A stretch of DNA of 64,000 nucleotides from Clostridia bacterium (lineage in GTDB: Bacteria > Bacillota > Clostridia > Oscillospirales > CAG-382): the NCBI GenBank assembly GCA_017429165.1, contig JAFRPL010000014.1, positions 66,113-130,112 on the forward strand, written 5' to 3'. Numbering within the stretch: position 1 is the stretch's first letter; each line of letters opens with the position of its first letter. Shown here piece after piece: positions 34,827-41,915 of the stretch. The notes under the pieces were generated by a model. The model searched no databases, was not told the origin of the DNA, and was given only the letters and a program-made list of their open reading frames with translations. A program made the position numbers and the translations under genes.

Positions 34827-35531
34827 ATGAAAAAGATCGCATTATGTCTGGCGCTCGCAACGCTCATGTGCGTCGTCCTCGGCGCCTGCTCCAAACCTCA
34901 GGAAGACGCCGGTTCAAGCGAGCCCGAAAGTGCTGCCGAAGAAAGCGGCATGGATTTCAACGCGGAAGGAAATGAAACGGAAATGAAACAGTACGAAACT
35001 TCAAACCCCGTCGTCGCCATTAAAATAAAAGACTACGGCGTAGTCGTCGCCGAGCTTTACCCCGATATCGCTCCCCAGACCGTATACAACTTCATATATC
35101 TCATCAAAAACGGTTTTTACGATAACAACACCATCCACCGCATGCTGCCCGGATTTATGCTTCAGGGCGGCGACCCCAGAGGCAACGGCACCGGCGGTCC
35201 CGGCTACTGCATCAAAGGCGAATTTACCGCCAACGGGTTCGAAAACAACTTAAAGCACACTCCCGGCGTGCTTTCGATGGCGCGCGCCACGCCGTATGAC
35301 AGCGCGGGCAGTCAGTTCTTCATTATGTTAGGGAACGCCGACTGGCTCGACGGCAGCTACGCCGCGTTCGGCAAAGTCATAGAAGGTATGGAAGTCTGCC
35401 GCGAGATAGAAAAGATACCCTATTACAACACCAAATCCGGCAAGCTTACGGAAAACCTGACCATAGAAAAGGTCGTTGTCGACACCAAAGGAGTCGACTA
35501 CCCCGAGCCCGAAAAATTGCCCGAATACTGA
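34827..35531 (+). CDS. Cyclophilin-type peptidyl-prolyl isomerase, lipoprotein
   Basis: 234 residues from the ATG at 34827 (AAAGGAAG upstream; a TTG six bases earlier is worse placed). A lipoprotein signal ends in VVLGAC. After a Ser/Glu linker the cyclophilin domain shows FIYLIKNGFYDNNTIHRMLP, FMLQGGDPRGNGTGGPGY, and SAGSQFFIML, containing the catalytic arginine and the Gln/Phe pair. It should catalyse proline isomerisation during folding of exported proteins outside the membrane. Confidence 0.93.
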   Translation: MKKIALCLALATLMCVVLGACSKPQEDAGSSEPESAAEESGMDFNAEGNETEMKQYETSNPVVAIKIKDYGVVVAELYPDIAPQTVYNFIYLIKNGFYDNNTIHRMLPGFMLQGGDPRGNGTGGPGYCIKGEFTANGFENNLKHTPGVLSMARATPYDSAGSQFFIMLGNADWLDGSYAAFGKVIEGMEVCREIEKIPYYNTKSGKLTENLTIEKVVVDTKGVDYPEPEKLPEY

Positions 35532-35550
35532 TATAACGAAAAAACATAAA

Positions 35551-35582
35551 CCGCCTCATACCGGAGTATGAGGCGGCTTTTT
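35551..35582. terminator. Bidirectional terminator between the cyclophilin gene and recR
   Basis: CCGCCTCATAC (35551-35561) pairs perfectly with GTATGAGGCGG (35566-35576) over a CGGA loop, with six T after a C; A-rich sequence on the left serves recR. Confidence 0.93.
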
Positions 35583-35594
35583 TAGTTTTGTTTT

Positions 35595-36182
35595 TCAGAC
35601 CTCGGTCCTGCCTTCGAACGCTTTGGAAAGCGTTACGCTGTCGGCGTATTCGAGCGTAGCGCCCACGGGGAGTCCGTACGCCAGCCTGGTGACCTTTACG
35701 CCGAACGGTTTCATGAGCCGGGCGATATACAGCCCGGTGGCTTCGCCTTCGACGCTGGGGTTGGTGGCGACGATGACTTCCTTTACGCCGCCGTCTATGC
35801 GGGCGAGCAGCTCTTTAATTTTGAGATGCTCGGGCGTTATGCCGTCCATGGGCGATATGACACCGTGAAGCACGTGGTACACGCCTTTGAATTCGTGCAG
35901 CTCTTCTATGGCGCTCGCCGAGCGGGGATCTTCGACCACGCATATGACGGACTTGTCGCGTTCGGGCGAAGAGCATATGCGGCAGGTTTCGGATTCGCAG
36001 AAATTCTGGCACACGGGGCAGAGGCGGAGCGACTTTTTGGCTTCGGATATCGACTTGACAAGGTCGTCCACCGCGGGCTGTTCCATGGAAACGATATGGT
36101 ACGCCAGCCGCATGGCGGATTTTCTGCCTATGCCGGGCAGCGAATTGAGCTTTGAAGCGAGTTTTTCGAGCGATGGAGTCAT
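35595..36182 (-). CDS. recR: Recombination mediator RecR
   Basis: 195 residues, normal length. The N-terminal helix-hairpin-helix (LPGIGRKSAMRLAYH) is followed by the four-cysteine zinc finger CPVCQNFCESETCRIC and a Toprim domain (ICVVEDPRSASAIEEL) with the Walker-like C-terminal segment. RecR works with RecO and RecF to load RecA at gaps. It follows ybaB by four bases, in the classical dnaX-ybaB-recR operon. Confidence 0.96.
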   Translation of the reverse strand: MTPSLEKLASKLNSLPGIGRKSAMRLAYHIVSMEQPAVDDLVKSISEAKKSLRLCPVCQNFCESETCRICSSPERDKSVICVVEDPRSASAIEELHEFKGVYHVLHGVISPMDGITPEHLKIKELLARIDGGVKEVIVATNPSVEGEATGLYIARLMKPFGVKVTRLAYGLPVGATLEYADSVTLSKAFEGRTEV

Positions 36183-36186
36183 AATA

Positions 36187-36534
36187 TCAGAACAGGCCCG
36201 GCATCCCTGCGGCGCCGGTAACTTTTGCCATGGCTTCGGCGTTGGCGGATTCGACCGTCTTGAGCGCCTCGTTGACGCCGGCGGTGACTATATCCTGCAG
36301 CGTTTCGACGTCGTCGGGATCGACGATCTGCGGATCGACGGTTATGGACTTGATCTCGTTATTGCCCATTATGCACACGGTGACCATGCCGCCGCCCGCC
36401 TGAACGGTGTATTCGCGGGTGTCGAGCTCGGCGCGGGTCTCTTCCATTTCCTGCTGCATCTTCTGCGCCTGTTTTATCATCGCGTTCATATCCTGAGGGC
36501 CGCCGCCCACACCTTTGGGAAGTCTTACTTTCAT
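36187..36534 (-). CDS. YbaB/EbfC nucleoid-associated protein
   Basis: 115 residues. The family pattern is clear: MNAMIKQAQKMQQEMEETRA, then VQAGGGMVTVCIMGNNEIKS and ETLQDIVTAGVNEALKTVES. These dimeric proteins bind DNA with a tweezer-like fold. A glycine-rich N-terminal extension (PKGVGGGPQD) is typical of clostridial members. Flanked by dnaX and recR. Confidence 0.94.
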   Translation of the reverse strand: MKVRLPKGVGGGPQDMNAMIKQAQKMQQEMEETRAELDTREYTVQAGGGMVTVCIMGNNEIKSITVDPQIVDPDDVETLQDIVTAGVNEALKTVESANAEAMAKVTGAAGMPGLF

Positions 36535-36539
36535 TTTTT

Positions 36540-38108
36540 TTATTCCTCCTGCAATTCGTTGACTAAGCTCGGCGCGCTTTCGCGGACGCGCGGGCCGGTG
36601 ACGGTGACCGCGTAATCGCGGCCGGTGGCAGCTCGTGCAGCCGCTCCTATCTGTTCGGCGTTCGCGACATCCGAAAGTATGGATTGCGCGAACGGATTGT
36701 TGCTGTGTATTATGAGCAGGCCGCCCTGCACGCCGAGTTCTGAAGATTCGATAAGCTTGCGTATATCGGAACGGTTGGAAAGATGCTCGCAGAGTTCCGA
36801 AACGAATTCGAACGGTTTTTCTTCGGGCTCGGCAGCGCGAGCGGGGGGCGTTTCGGGCGACTTTTCGGCGGGTTCCTTTTTATGCGGCGTTTCCTGCGGA
36901 GCGGGCTTTGCCGGCGCGGGCGCCGGGGCGGGGGCAGGCTTTACGCTTTGAGACGCCGAACCCGACGCGAGCGCTTTTTCGAGCGCGGTGACGCGGGCGG
37001 CGAGCGCCTGAGGCGAATCCGAAAAACGCGCGTCGCACAGTTTTACCAGAGCGAGCTCGGTTATGAGCCGCTTGTTCATCGCATAGCCGACGAGCCGGTT
37101 GCGCGCCTCTTCGGCGACCGACGCGAAATAGGCGAGCCGGTCGTTTTCGAACGACGACGCGAGTTCTTTGATTTCCGCCGCGTCGGAATTGGACATAAGC
37201 CCTTCGGCTTTGCCGCCCTGCTTGACGTAAAGCATATCGCGCACGGCGGCGAGCATATCGTCGAGCAGCACGGTGAGCGATTTTGCGGAAGCGTAGTATT
37301 CGTCGAGCAGCGAGAGGCAAGCGAGTATATCGCGGGAAGCGACCGCTTTGAAGAGCTTGACCATGGTGCGGTCTTCGGCGAGCCCCAGCTGAGACGCCAC
37401 GATTCCTTTATCTATAACGCCGCCGTTCGCCGCCTCCACGCACGATTCGAGCAGCGAAAGCCCGTCGCGCACGGATCCGTCTGCAAGCCGCGATATGAGC
37501 ATTGCGGCTTCGAAATCGAGCATAAGGTTTTCGCTCCTGCTGACGTACATAAGCCGTTCGGCGATGTCGCGCGCGGGGACGCGCCTGAATTCAAATCGCT
37601 GACAGCGCGAAAGTATGGTGGGCGGTATCTTATTAAGTTCGGTCGTGGCGAGCACGAACACCACGTGTTCGGGCGGCTCCTCGAGCGTCTTGAGCAGCGC
37701 GTTGTAAGCGCTGGCGGTGAGCATATGGACTTCGTCGATTATATACACGCGACGCTTGAGCGAGGCGGGCGGATAAATGAGCTCGTCGCAGATGGAACGG
37801 ATATCGTCGACCTTGTTGTTGGAGGCGGCGTCGAGTTCCAGCACGTCCGTGGCGGTGCCGTTTTCTATGGAAAGGCAGGCGGAGCATTTTCCGCAGGGTT
37901 CGCCGTTTTGCAAATCCAGACAGTTCACGGCCTTGGCGAGTATCTTTGCCGAAGTCGTCTTGCCGGTGCCGCGGGTGCCGCAGAACAGGTAGGCGTGGGA
38001 AATACGCCCGGTCTCGCACTGGCGCTTGAGCACGGTGCGCACGTGGTCCTGACCTATGACGTCCGAAAACGTCTGCGGACGGTATTTGCGGTACAGCGCT
38101 TTATACAT
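36540..38108 (-). CDS. dnaX: DNA polymerase III subunit gamma/tau
   Basis: 522 residues. The N-terminal AAA+ module has FCGTRGTGKTTSAKILAKA (Walker A), the zinc finger CLDLQNGEPCGKCSAC and the DEVHMLT Walker B motif. A clamp-loader lid and collar follow, then an Ala/Pro-rich linker (around residues 385-430) and a short C-terminal domain. It loads the sliding clamp. No obvious slippage A-run for an internal gamma product was noted. The ATG at 38106-38108 follows AAGGGAG, directly downstream of the SRP RNA gene. Confidence 0.95.
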   Translation of the reverse strand: MYKALYRKYRPQTFSDVIGQDHVRTVLKRQCETGRISHAYLFCGTRGTGKTTSAKILAKAVNCLDLQNGEPCGKCSACLSIENGTATDVLELDAASNNKVDDIRSICDELIYPPASLKRRVYIIDEVHMLTASAYNALLKTLEEPPEHVVFVLATTELNKIPPTILSRCQRFEFRRVPARDIAERLMYVSRSENLMLDFEAAMLISRLADGSVRDGLSLLESCVEAANGGVIDKGIVASQLGLAEDRTMVKLFKAVASRDILACLSLLDEYYASAKSLTVLLDDMLAAVRDMLYVKQGGKAEGLMSNSDAAEIKELASSFENDRLAYFASVAEEARNRLVGYAMNKRLITELALVKLCDARFSDSPQALAARVTALEKALASGSASQSVKPAPAPAPAPAKPAPQETPHKKEPAEKSPETPPARAAEPEEKPFEFVSELCEHLSNRSDIRKLIESSELGVQGGLLIIHSNNPFAQSILSDVANAEQIGAAARAATGRDYAVTVTGPRVRESAPSLVNELQEE

Positions 38109-38136
38109 CTTTACCGACTCCCTTCTTTTTTTATAA

Positions 38137-38445
38137 AACGGCTGAAATACATAATACGGTCATACATTCCGGCATTGTGCGGCAAACACACACGGGAATA
38201 CGGTTTCCGCCTCGGGACAGGCGCTCTTGCGGCACATCCGCCTGCTTGCTTAATGCTGCTTGATCCCTCACCTGACATGATTCACAAGAGCAGATCGCAC
38301 AAGACCCATCCTTCAACGGCTTCCGCCGTACGCAGCTGCACGGTTGCCGACCTCTGCCGGCATTTGACCCCTGCTGCAGCGGATTGCAGGTAACAGGGCA
38401 CCGCTGACTCCCCGGCAAGCATGACCGTATTACGTATTTCAGCAC
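38137..38445 (-). ncRNA. ffs: Signal recognition particle RNA, large bacterial type
   Basis: Minus-strand RNA of about 305-310 bases. The 5' Alu-domain sequence contains GCCGGGGAG, AGCGGTGCCCTGTTACC and GCAATCCGCT, characteristic of clostridial SRP RNA. The S-domain core reads GTCAGG-TGA-GGGA-TCA-AGCAGCA, i.e. the conserved asymmetric loop with a GGGA (GNRA) tetraloop on a UGA/UCA stem. The two ends (38421-38443 and 38141-38163) pair over 23 positions with one G-U, forming a very long helix 1, and a short T-run follows. It scaffolds Ffh and elongation-arrest activity. Position upstream of dnaX matches Bacillus scr. Confidence 0.92.
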
Positions 38446-38450
38446 CACGC

Positions 38451-38479
38451 ATTATATCACAAACGCGCAAGGTTTTCAA
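38451..38479 (-). promoter_or_regulatory. Sigma-A promoter for the SRP RNA
   Basis: Minus strand TTGAAA (38474-38479) and TATAAT (38451-38456), 17-base spacer, placing the RNA start near 38445. dnaX may be transcribed by read-through from here. Confidence 0.88.
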
Positions 38480-38531
38480 TACCAAAATATAAATAATATA
38501 ACGGCGCGGCAAAAAATGGACTGGTATGGTA

Positions 38532-38560
38532 TTGCATAAGAGGGTAAAACGTGGTATAAT
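38532..38560 (+). promoter_or_regulatory. Sigma-A promoter for the island lipoprotein
   Basis: TTGCAT (38532-38537) and TATAAT (38555-38560), 17-base spacer. The transcript would begin with a perfect hairpin, ATGCATTA-TCGG-TAATGCAT (38561-38580), whose right arm is the start of the 52-base repeat. Confidence 0.8.
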
Positions 38561-38572
38561 ATGCATTATCGG

Positions 38573-38624
38573 TAATGCATACGGTTGCCGCATTACCTTC
38601 TTACAAAAAAGCAACCGATCCATT
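38573..38624 (+). repeat. 52-base repeat, copy A (left side of island)
   Basis: Matches 40915-40966 at 50 of 52 positions in the same orientation. The unit starts TAATGCATACGG and ends CAACCGATCCATT, and contains internal inverted repeats (CGGTTGC/GCAACCG and TAATGC/GCATTA). This copy is in the 5' leader of the lipoprotein gene. Confidence 0.92.
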
Positions 38625-38654
38625 TTTAGTTAAATATGAAAAGGAGGAGTAATA

Positions 38655-39701
38655 ATGAGAAACAACAGTTTTGTTTTGGTATTAATGGTTTTGGCGTTGG
38701 TTGCCGGGGCGCTGACTTCGTGCGGCGCCGACACCGGTATTGGATCACATTCGAGCGTTGAGGTTCCAGAGACTTCGAGCGTTTCCGATACGCAGTCGAT
38801 ATCTTCGGAGACGCCTTCACAGGAGCTCAGCGTTCCGGCTGCTGAAAGCAAGACGGAAAGTGAAGCAGCTACTTCTGTTTTGCTGGGGATTTCCGTTATC
38901 GATGACGGTACGAAAGAATATGCCGTGACGGTCGAAGATAACAAAGTCTTTGTGACCGCTGAACCGTTGCGCGGCGTCGCGGATATTTCGCCTTACGGCG
39001 ATCTTAGCGCGATTCTCGTGACTACCGATACCGGCGTATATGTAATTGACCGGCAAGGCAACGAGCTGTTCGACGCCTCGAATTATCGATCTGTAGAAAG
39101 GGCGCTTTACGGCGCCGATTATATCGTGACTTCGCGCATCGAACCGGAAAATAAATATATTATCGACAGCAAGGGAAAAATCATAGCAGGCCCGTATCCG
39201 GTGATTTTCCCCGTATATCTTCCCGACGTGTACTGTGTTTCAGCGGAGCACGACGGTAAATATGAGGCGATCGCCATAACGGAAAAAAATCCGGCCGAAG
39301 CCGTTTATATCGCGGATCCGGACGTGATCGCAGCATATATCCCGGCGCTCGACGGCGCTCTTGCAGATTTTGCGAAAAAGCTCGCCGCAAATAAAGCATC
39401 GACGTTCAAAGAGCTGTGGGGCGAAGCAAGATACGAAGCCGCCGAAAACGCGAACTCGAAGCTTGCCGAGGATTGCGATCCCGACGAGCTTGACGGAGCG
39501 GACAGGGACGCGTATATCATGCGCAGACTGCTTGCGCAGTCCGCCGGCGAGTGGCGTTTTCACGAGGCGGAAGAGTTGATCCTGTGCGAAAGCTACAGCA
39601 CTTGTTTTACGGCTGACGGCGGCGGATTGAGAATGAGCATAAACGCAATATACCGCAACGGGACGTTTGTCGTCACGGATGTTTATTATTTGGATTATTG
39701 A
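38655..39701 (+). CDS. Lipoprotein with beta-propeller-like region, unknown
   Basis: 348 residues. The lipoprotein signal peptide ends in LTSC (Cys23), followed by a Ser/Thr/Glu-rich linker to about residue 75. The remainder contains repeated short beta patterns (YAVTVEDNKVFVTAEP, AILVTTDTGVYVIDRQGNEL, KYIIDSKGKIIAGPYP) suggesting KWG- or WG-type blades. The C-terminal part (from about residue 240) looks helical. AAGGAGGAG precedes the ATG. It lies in the island between 52-base repeats. Confidence 0.72.
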   Translation: MRNNSFVLVLMVLALVAGALTSCGADTGIGSHSSVEVPETSSVSDTQSISSETPSQELSVPAAESKTESEAATSVLLGISVIDDGTKEYAVTVEDNKVFVTAEPLRGVADISPYGDLSAILVTTDTGVYVIDRQGNELFDASNYRSVERALYGADYIVTSRIEPENKYIIDSKGKIIAGPYPVIFPVYLPDVYCVSAEHDGKYEAIAITEKNPAEAVYIADPDVIAAYIPALDGALADFAKKLAANKASTFKELWGEARYEAAENANSKLAEDCDPDELDGADRDAYIMRRLLAQSAGEWRFHEAEELILCESYSTCFTADGGGLRMSINAIYRNGTFVVTDVYYLDY

Positions 39702-39802
39702 TTTAAGTAAATCCTTACTATGTCGAATAAGAATAGATAGTCTTAAGATGGTTGCGAATAAGCCCTTTAGTAGCATTAGCACTATATTAACGGAGGTGCT
39801 TC

Positions 39803-40825
39803 ATGAAAAAGAGCCGAACAGTTATGGTTTTAGTAATTTTTTTAATATGTATTGTAATGCTTATTTGTTTTATTCCCTTCGGAAAAATTACCGAACTAAA
39901 GACCACACCACAACCGATAAACGAGATAAATTATAATAATTATTTAGAGGACAATCGCTTTGATTATAAAGGCGATTCCATGGCTTGGAATGGTTCGAGT
40001 TTGTTCAAATCGCTCCTTACAGTTTGTATGGGAAATAATGAGCAATTAGAACTTGACGGCGTTTGTGCTCCTTTTCAGTTAGCGGACGGCGGCGTTGTAT
40101 ATCGTAAAGATCATACGTTGATGTATGTTGATATTGATACCAAAAAACACAATCATATCGCCGATGGCGTCAATGGATTTATGGTGTATAACGATTTGAT
40201 TATTTACAGTACTGTTTCTGACGAGTCGAAAGATTTTCGGAATGAGTTGCGTAAATATGACATGTCGCTGAAGACGGATATGCTTATTTATGAAGGCGTA
40301 GCGGATGAAAGCGTAGCGGAATTTTACATCCACGGTGAATCACTGTTCGCGGTGGATGAAAACGCTGTGCTTATAAAAATACCGCTTGATCGTGATGAAT
40401 CAAAAGAAATTATTCGCTTGCCGATCAAAGCGTATCCACTCTTCTTTATGCCATTGGGAGATAAACTGCTGTATGAGTTTGCCGGCAGTATGTTCATTCT
40501 TGATATTAGTACTGGAATAGAAGAACGAGTCATAATAAATGAAAGCACTTACGTTAATGATAAAGTGAGGTTTATTTGCAACGACAGCCATATTTACGTT
40601 TCATTCCAGGCGACGAAAACGAATGGATCGATAGTTCAAAATATCGATGATGAAAATAACGGTTTGTGGTCTATAAATCCCACAACGCTTCAAAAGAACA
40701 AGATATGTTCTGAAGTGTTCGACCGCCTGTATCTGTTCGGCGATAATTTGCTGTTTGGCACGATAAATGATGATCTTTACAGTATTGATACCGCTTCGAA
40801 GCATATTGCAAAGATAACAGAATAA
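39803..40825 (+). CDS. Membrane-anchored beta-propeller-like protein, unknown
   Basis: 340 residues. One N-terminal membrane helix (VMVLVIFLICIVMLICFIPF) is followed by an extracytoplasmic region of repeated blades such as MYVDIDTKKHNHIADG, NELRKYDMSLKTDMLIYEG, SMFILDISTGIEERVI and LYSIDTASKHIAKITE, resembling the DUF5050 class of propellers. GGAGGTG precedes the ATG. Base composition is clearly more AT-rich than in neighbouring genes, a sign of different origin. Confidence 0.72.
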   Translation: MKKSRTVMVLVIFLICIVMLICFIPFGKITELKTTPQPINEINYNNYLEDNRFDYKGDSMAWNGSSLFKSLLTVCMGNNEQLELDGVCAPFQLADGGVVYRKDHTLMYVDIDTKKHNHIADGVNGFMVYNDLIIYSTVSDESKDFRNELRKYDMSLKTDMLIYEGVADESVAEFYIHGESLFAVDENAVLIKIPLDRDESKEIIRLPIKAYPLFFMPLGDKLLYEFAGSMFILDISTGIEERVIINESTYVNDKVRFICNDSHIYVSFQATKTNGSIVQNIDDENNGLWSINPTTLQKNKICSEVFDRLYLFGDNLLFGTINDDLYSIDTASKHIAKITE

Positions 40826-40830
40826 AACAA

Positions 40831-40919
40831 TGCGGCATGTACTTCCGTTACAACGCCGACGGTGTGAGGACGTACAAGAGTCATTACGATCATAACAAGC
40901 TTCACACAAGTCGATAATG
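40831..40919 (+). pseudogene. Probable RHS/YD-repeat protein remnant
   Basis: In one frame this stretch reads CGMYFRYNADGVRTYKS and about a dozen further residues before a TAA at 40917-40919. YxYNADGxRT-K is the typical YD-repeat signature of RHS proteins. There is no start codon or ribosome site of its own, so it looks like the 3' scrap of an RHS gene left by rearrangement. Short match; moderate certainty. Confidence 0.45.
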
Positions 40920-40966
40920 CATACGGTTGCCGCATTACCCTCTTATAAAAAAGCAACCGATCCATT
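40915..40966 (+). repeat. 52-base repeat, copy B (right side of island)
   Basis: Same orientation as 38573-38624 with two differences (a T/C in the ACC-TC stretch and a C/T before the A-run). It begins within the last bases of the RHS-like remnant and is followed by a small TGTCCT-AA-AGGACA hairpin (40974-40987). Confidence 0.92.
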
Positions 40967-40997
40967 CGCGAGGTGTCCTAAAGGACAGTTTATAAAA

Positions 40998-41042
40998 AAC
41001 CGGCTGAGGCAAGGATCATTCCTGACTTCAGTCGGTTTTTTT
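40998..41042 (+). terminator. Terminator at the right end of the island
   Basis: AACCGGCTGA (40998-41007) pairs with TCAGTCGGTT (41028-41037) with one G-U, enclosing a second AGGA/TCCT stem, and seven T's end the element. It would stop plus-strand transcripts from the island. Confidence 0.85.
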
Positions 41043-41077
41043 GTCGCATATCGGTGCAAGCAGGACGTTTGTGTGCC

Positions 41078-41300
41078 TTCCGTCCGGAAAAAGTGATGTT
41101 TGCCCTGCGGGCAAGTGATGAAGTTCGCTTTGCGAACAATGATGTTTTGCTGCTTTGCCGCAAAATGATGTGATGTGTTCCGCTCACGCGCCGAAGGCGC
41201 ACATCATGCCCGAAGGGCACATCATTCGGCGCAGCCGTACATCACGTTCCGCTGTCAGCGGAACACATCGTTCGCCGAGTGTCCTTAAGAACACTCGGCG
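41078..41300. repeat. Array of about ten short hairpins with TGATG/CATCA linkers
   Basis: Hairpins with 3-8 base loops follow each other: TTCCG/CGGAA (41078), TTGCCC/GGGCAA (41100), GTTCGC/GCGAAC (41123), TTTTGC/GCAAAA (41145), GCGCC/GGCGC (41188), TGCCC/GGGCA (41207), CGGC/GCCG (41227), GTTCCGCT/AGCGGAAC (41246) and CGCCGAGTGT/ACACTCGGCG (41273). Linkers are TGATG (five times) in the left part and CATCA or CATC (four times) in the right part. A 13-base inverted repeat, GATGTGTTCCGCT (41172-41184) and AGCGGAACACATC (41257-41269), encloses the middle. It resembles REP/BIME clusters of other bacteria. No coding sequence is evident. Confidence 0.85.
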
Positions 41301-41313
41301 TTCCCGACAGTAG

Positions 41314-41712
41314 TTATTTTATCAGCTTATATCCGGTGAATTCCGCTTCCGCCACTCTCACTCCCGCGTCGTCTTCCACGCGCACGCGGTAAAAGCAGGT
41401 GTGCCCGCCGTCTTTTATGCATTCAGCGCGGGCGATAAGTTCTTTTCCCTTTGGCTGCGCGAGGAACGAAATGCTTGAAGAAAGCGACATTGTGTATGGC
41501 TTATCCAGCCCGTTGGACGCCACCGCGTAGGCGAAATCGCACAGCGTGAACACCACGCCGCCCATAGTGCCGCCCATGGCGTTCTGGTGCCTTCGGTCAA
41601 GCGTCATGCGGCATTCCGCAAAGCAGTCTTCGGCCTTTGTTATGACGATCCCTGCCGCTTCGACAGCGAAAAGGTCTTTTGAAAAGCGTTCTCTTATTTT
41701 TTCAAGTTCCAT
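41314..41712 (-). CDS. PaaI-type hotdog thioesterase
   Basis: 132 residues. The hotdog fold is recognisable by RRHQNAMGGTMGGVVFTLCD, with the Asn/Gly/Asp region around the active site of PaaI-like acyl-CoA thioesterases, followed by SSISFLAQPKGKELIARAEC and a final VAEAEFTGYKL strand. It probably hydrolyses an acyl- or aryl-CoA; the substrate is open. Its own promoter lies upstream, and its 3' end abuts the hairpin array. Confidence 0.88.
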   Translation of the reverse strand: MELEKIRERFSKDLFAVEAAGIVITKAEDCFAECRMTLDRRHQNAMGGTMGGVVFTLCDFAYAVASNGLDKPYTMSLSSSISFLAQPKGKELIARAECIKDGGHTCFYRVRVEDDAGVRVAEAEFTGYKLIK

Positions 41713-41740
41713 AAACGGTATCCCCTTTCTTTACGCTCAT

Positions 41741-41769
41741 ATTATAGCGGCTTTTTTTGTAATAATCAA
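41741..41769 (-). promoter_or_regulatory. Sigma-A promoter for the thioesterase
   Basis: Minus strand TTGATT (41764-41769) and TATAAT (41741-41746), 17-base spacer. Confidence 0.75.
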
Positions 41770-41828
41770 CACTTTTGCGCACAGCGGATCCATTATTTTG
41801 CCAAGAAGCGGAAAATATTAAAAATCTG

Positions 41829-41857
41829 TTGACAGAGCGTAAATCTTGTGTTATAAT
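41829..41857 (+). promoter_or_regulatory. Sigma-A promoter for the second repeat-tailed surface protein
   Basis: TTGACA (41829-41834) and TATAAT (41852-41857): both consensus boxes with a 17-base spacer, 58 bases before the ATG. Confidence 0.92.
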
Positions 41858-41915
41858 CACAACGTGATATTCTATCGCGTGTCAATATCAAATATAAAAA
41901 CGAAAGGACTTTACC

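Noticed and set aside
38131-38623. Minus-strand frames over the SRP RNA gene
   Set aside because: They translate the SRP RNA and its promoter; the RNA identity is much better supported.
40990-41220. Minus-strand frame across the hairpin array
   Set aside because: It is read from terminator and hairpin DNA; arginine/serine-rich translation with no family and no ribosome site.
41078-41300. CRISPR array
   Set aside because: The repeated parts are only five-base linkers and the stems differ in sequence; there are no constant repeats with equal-length spacers and no cas genes.
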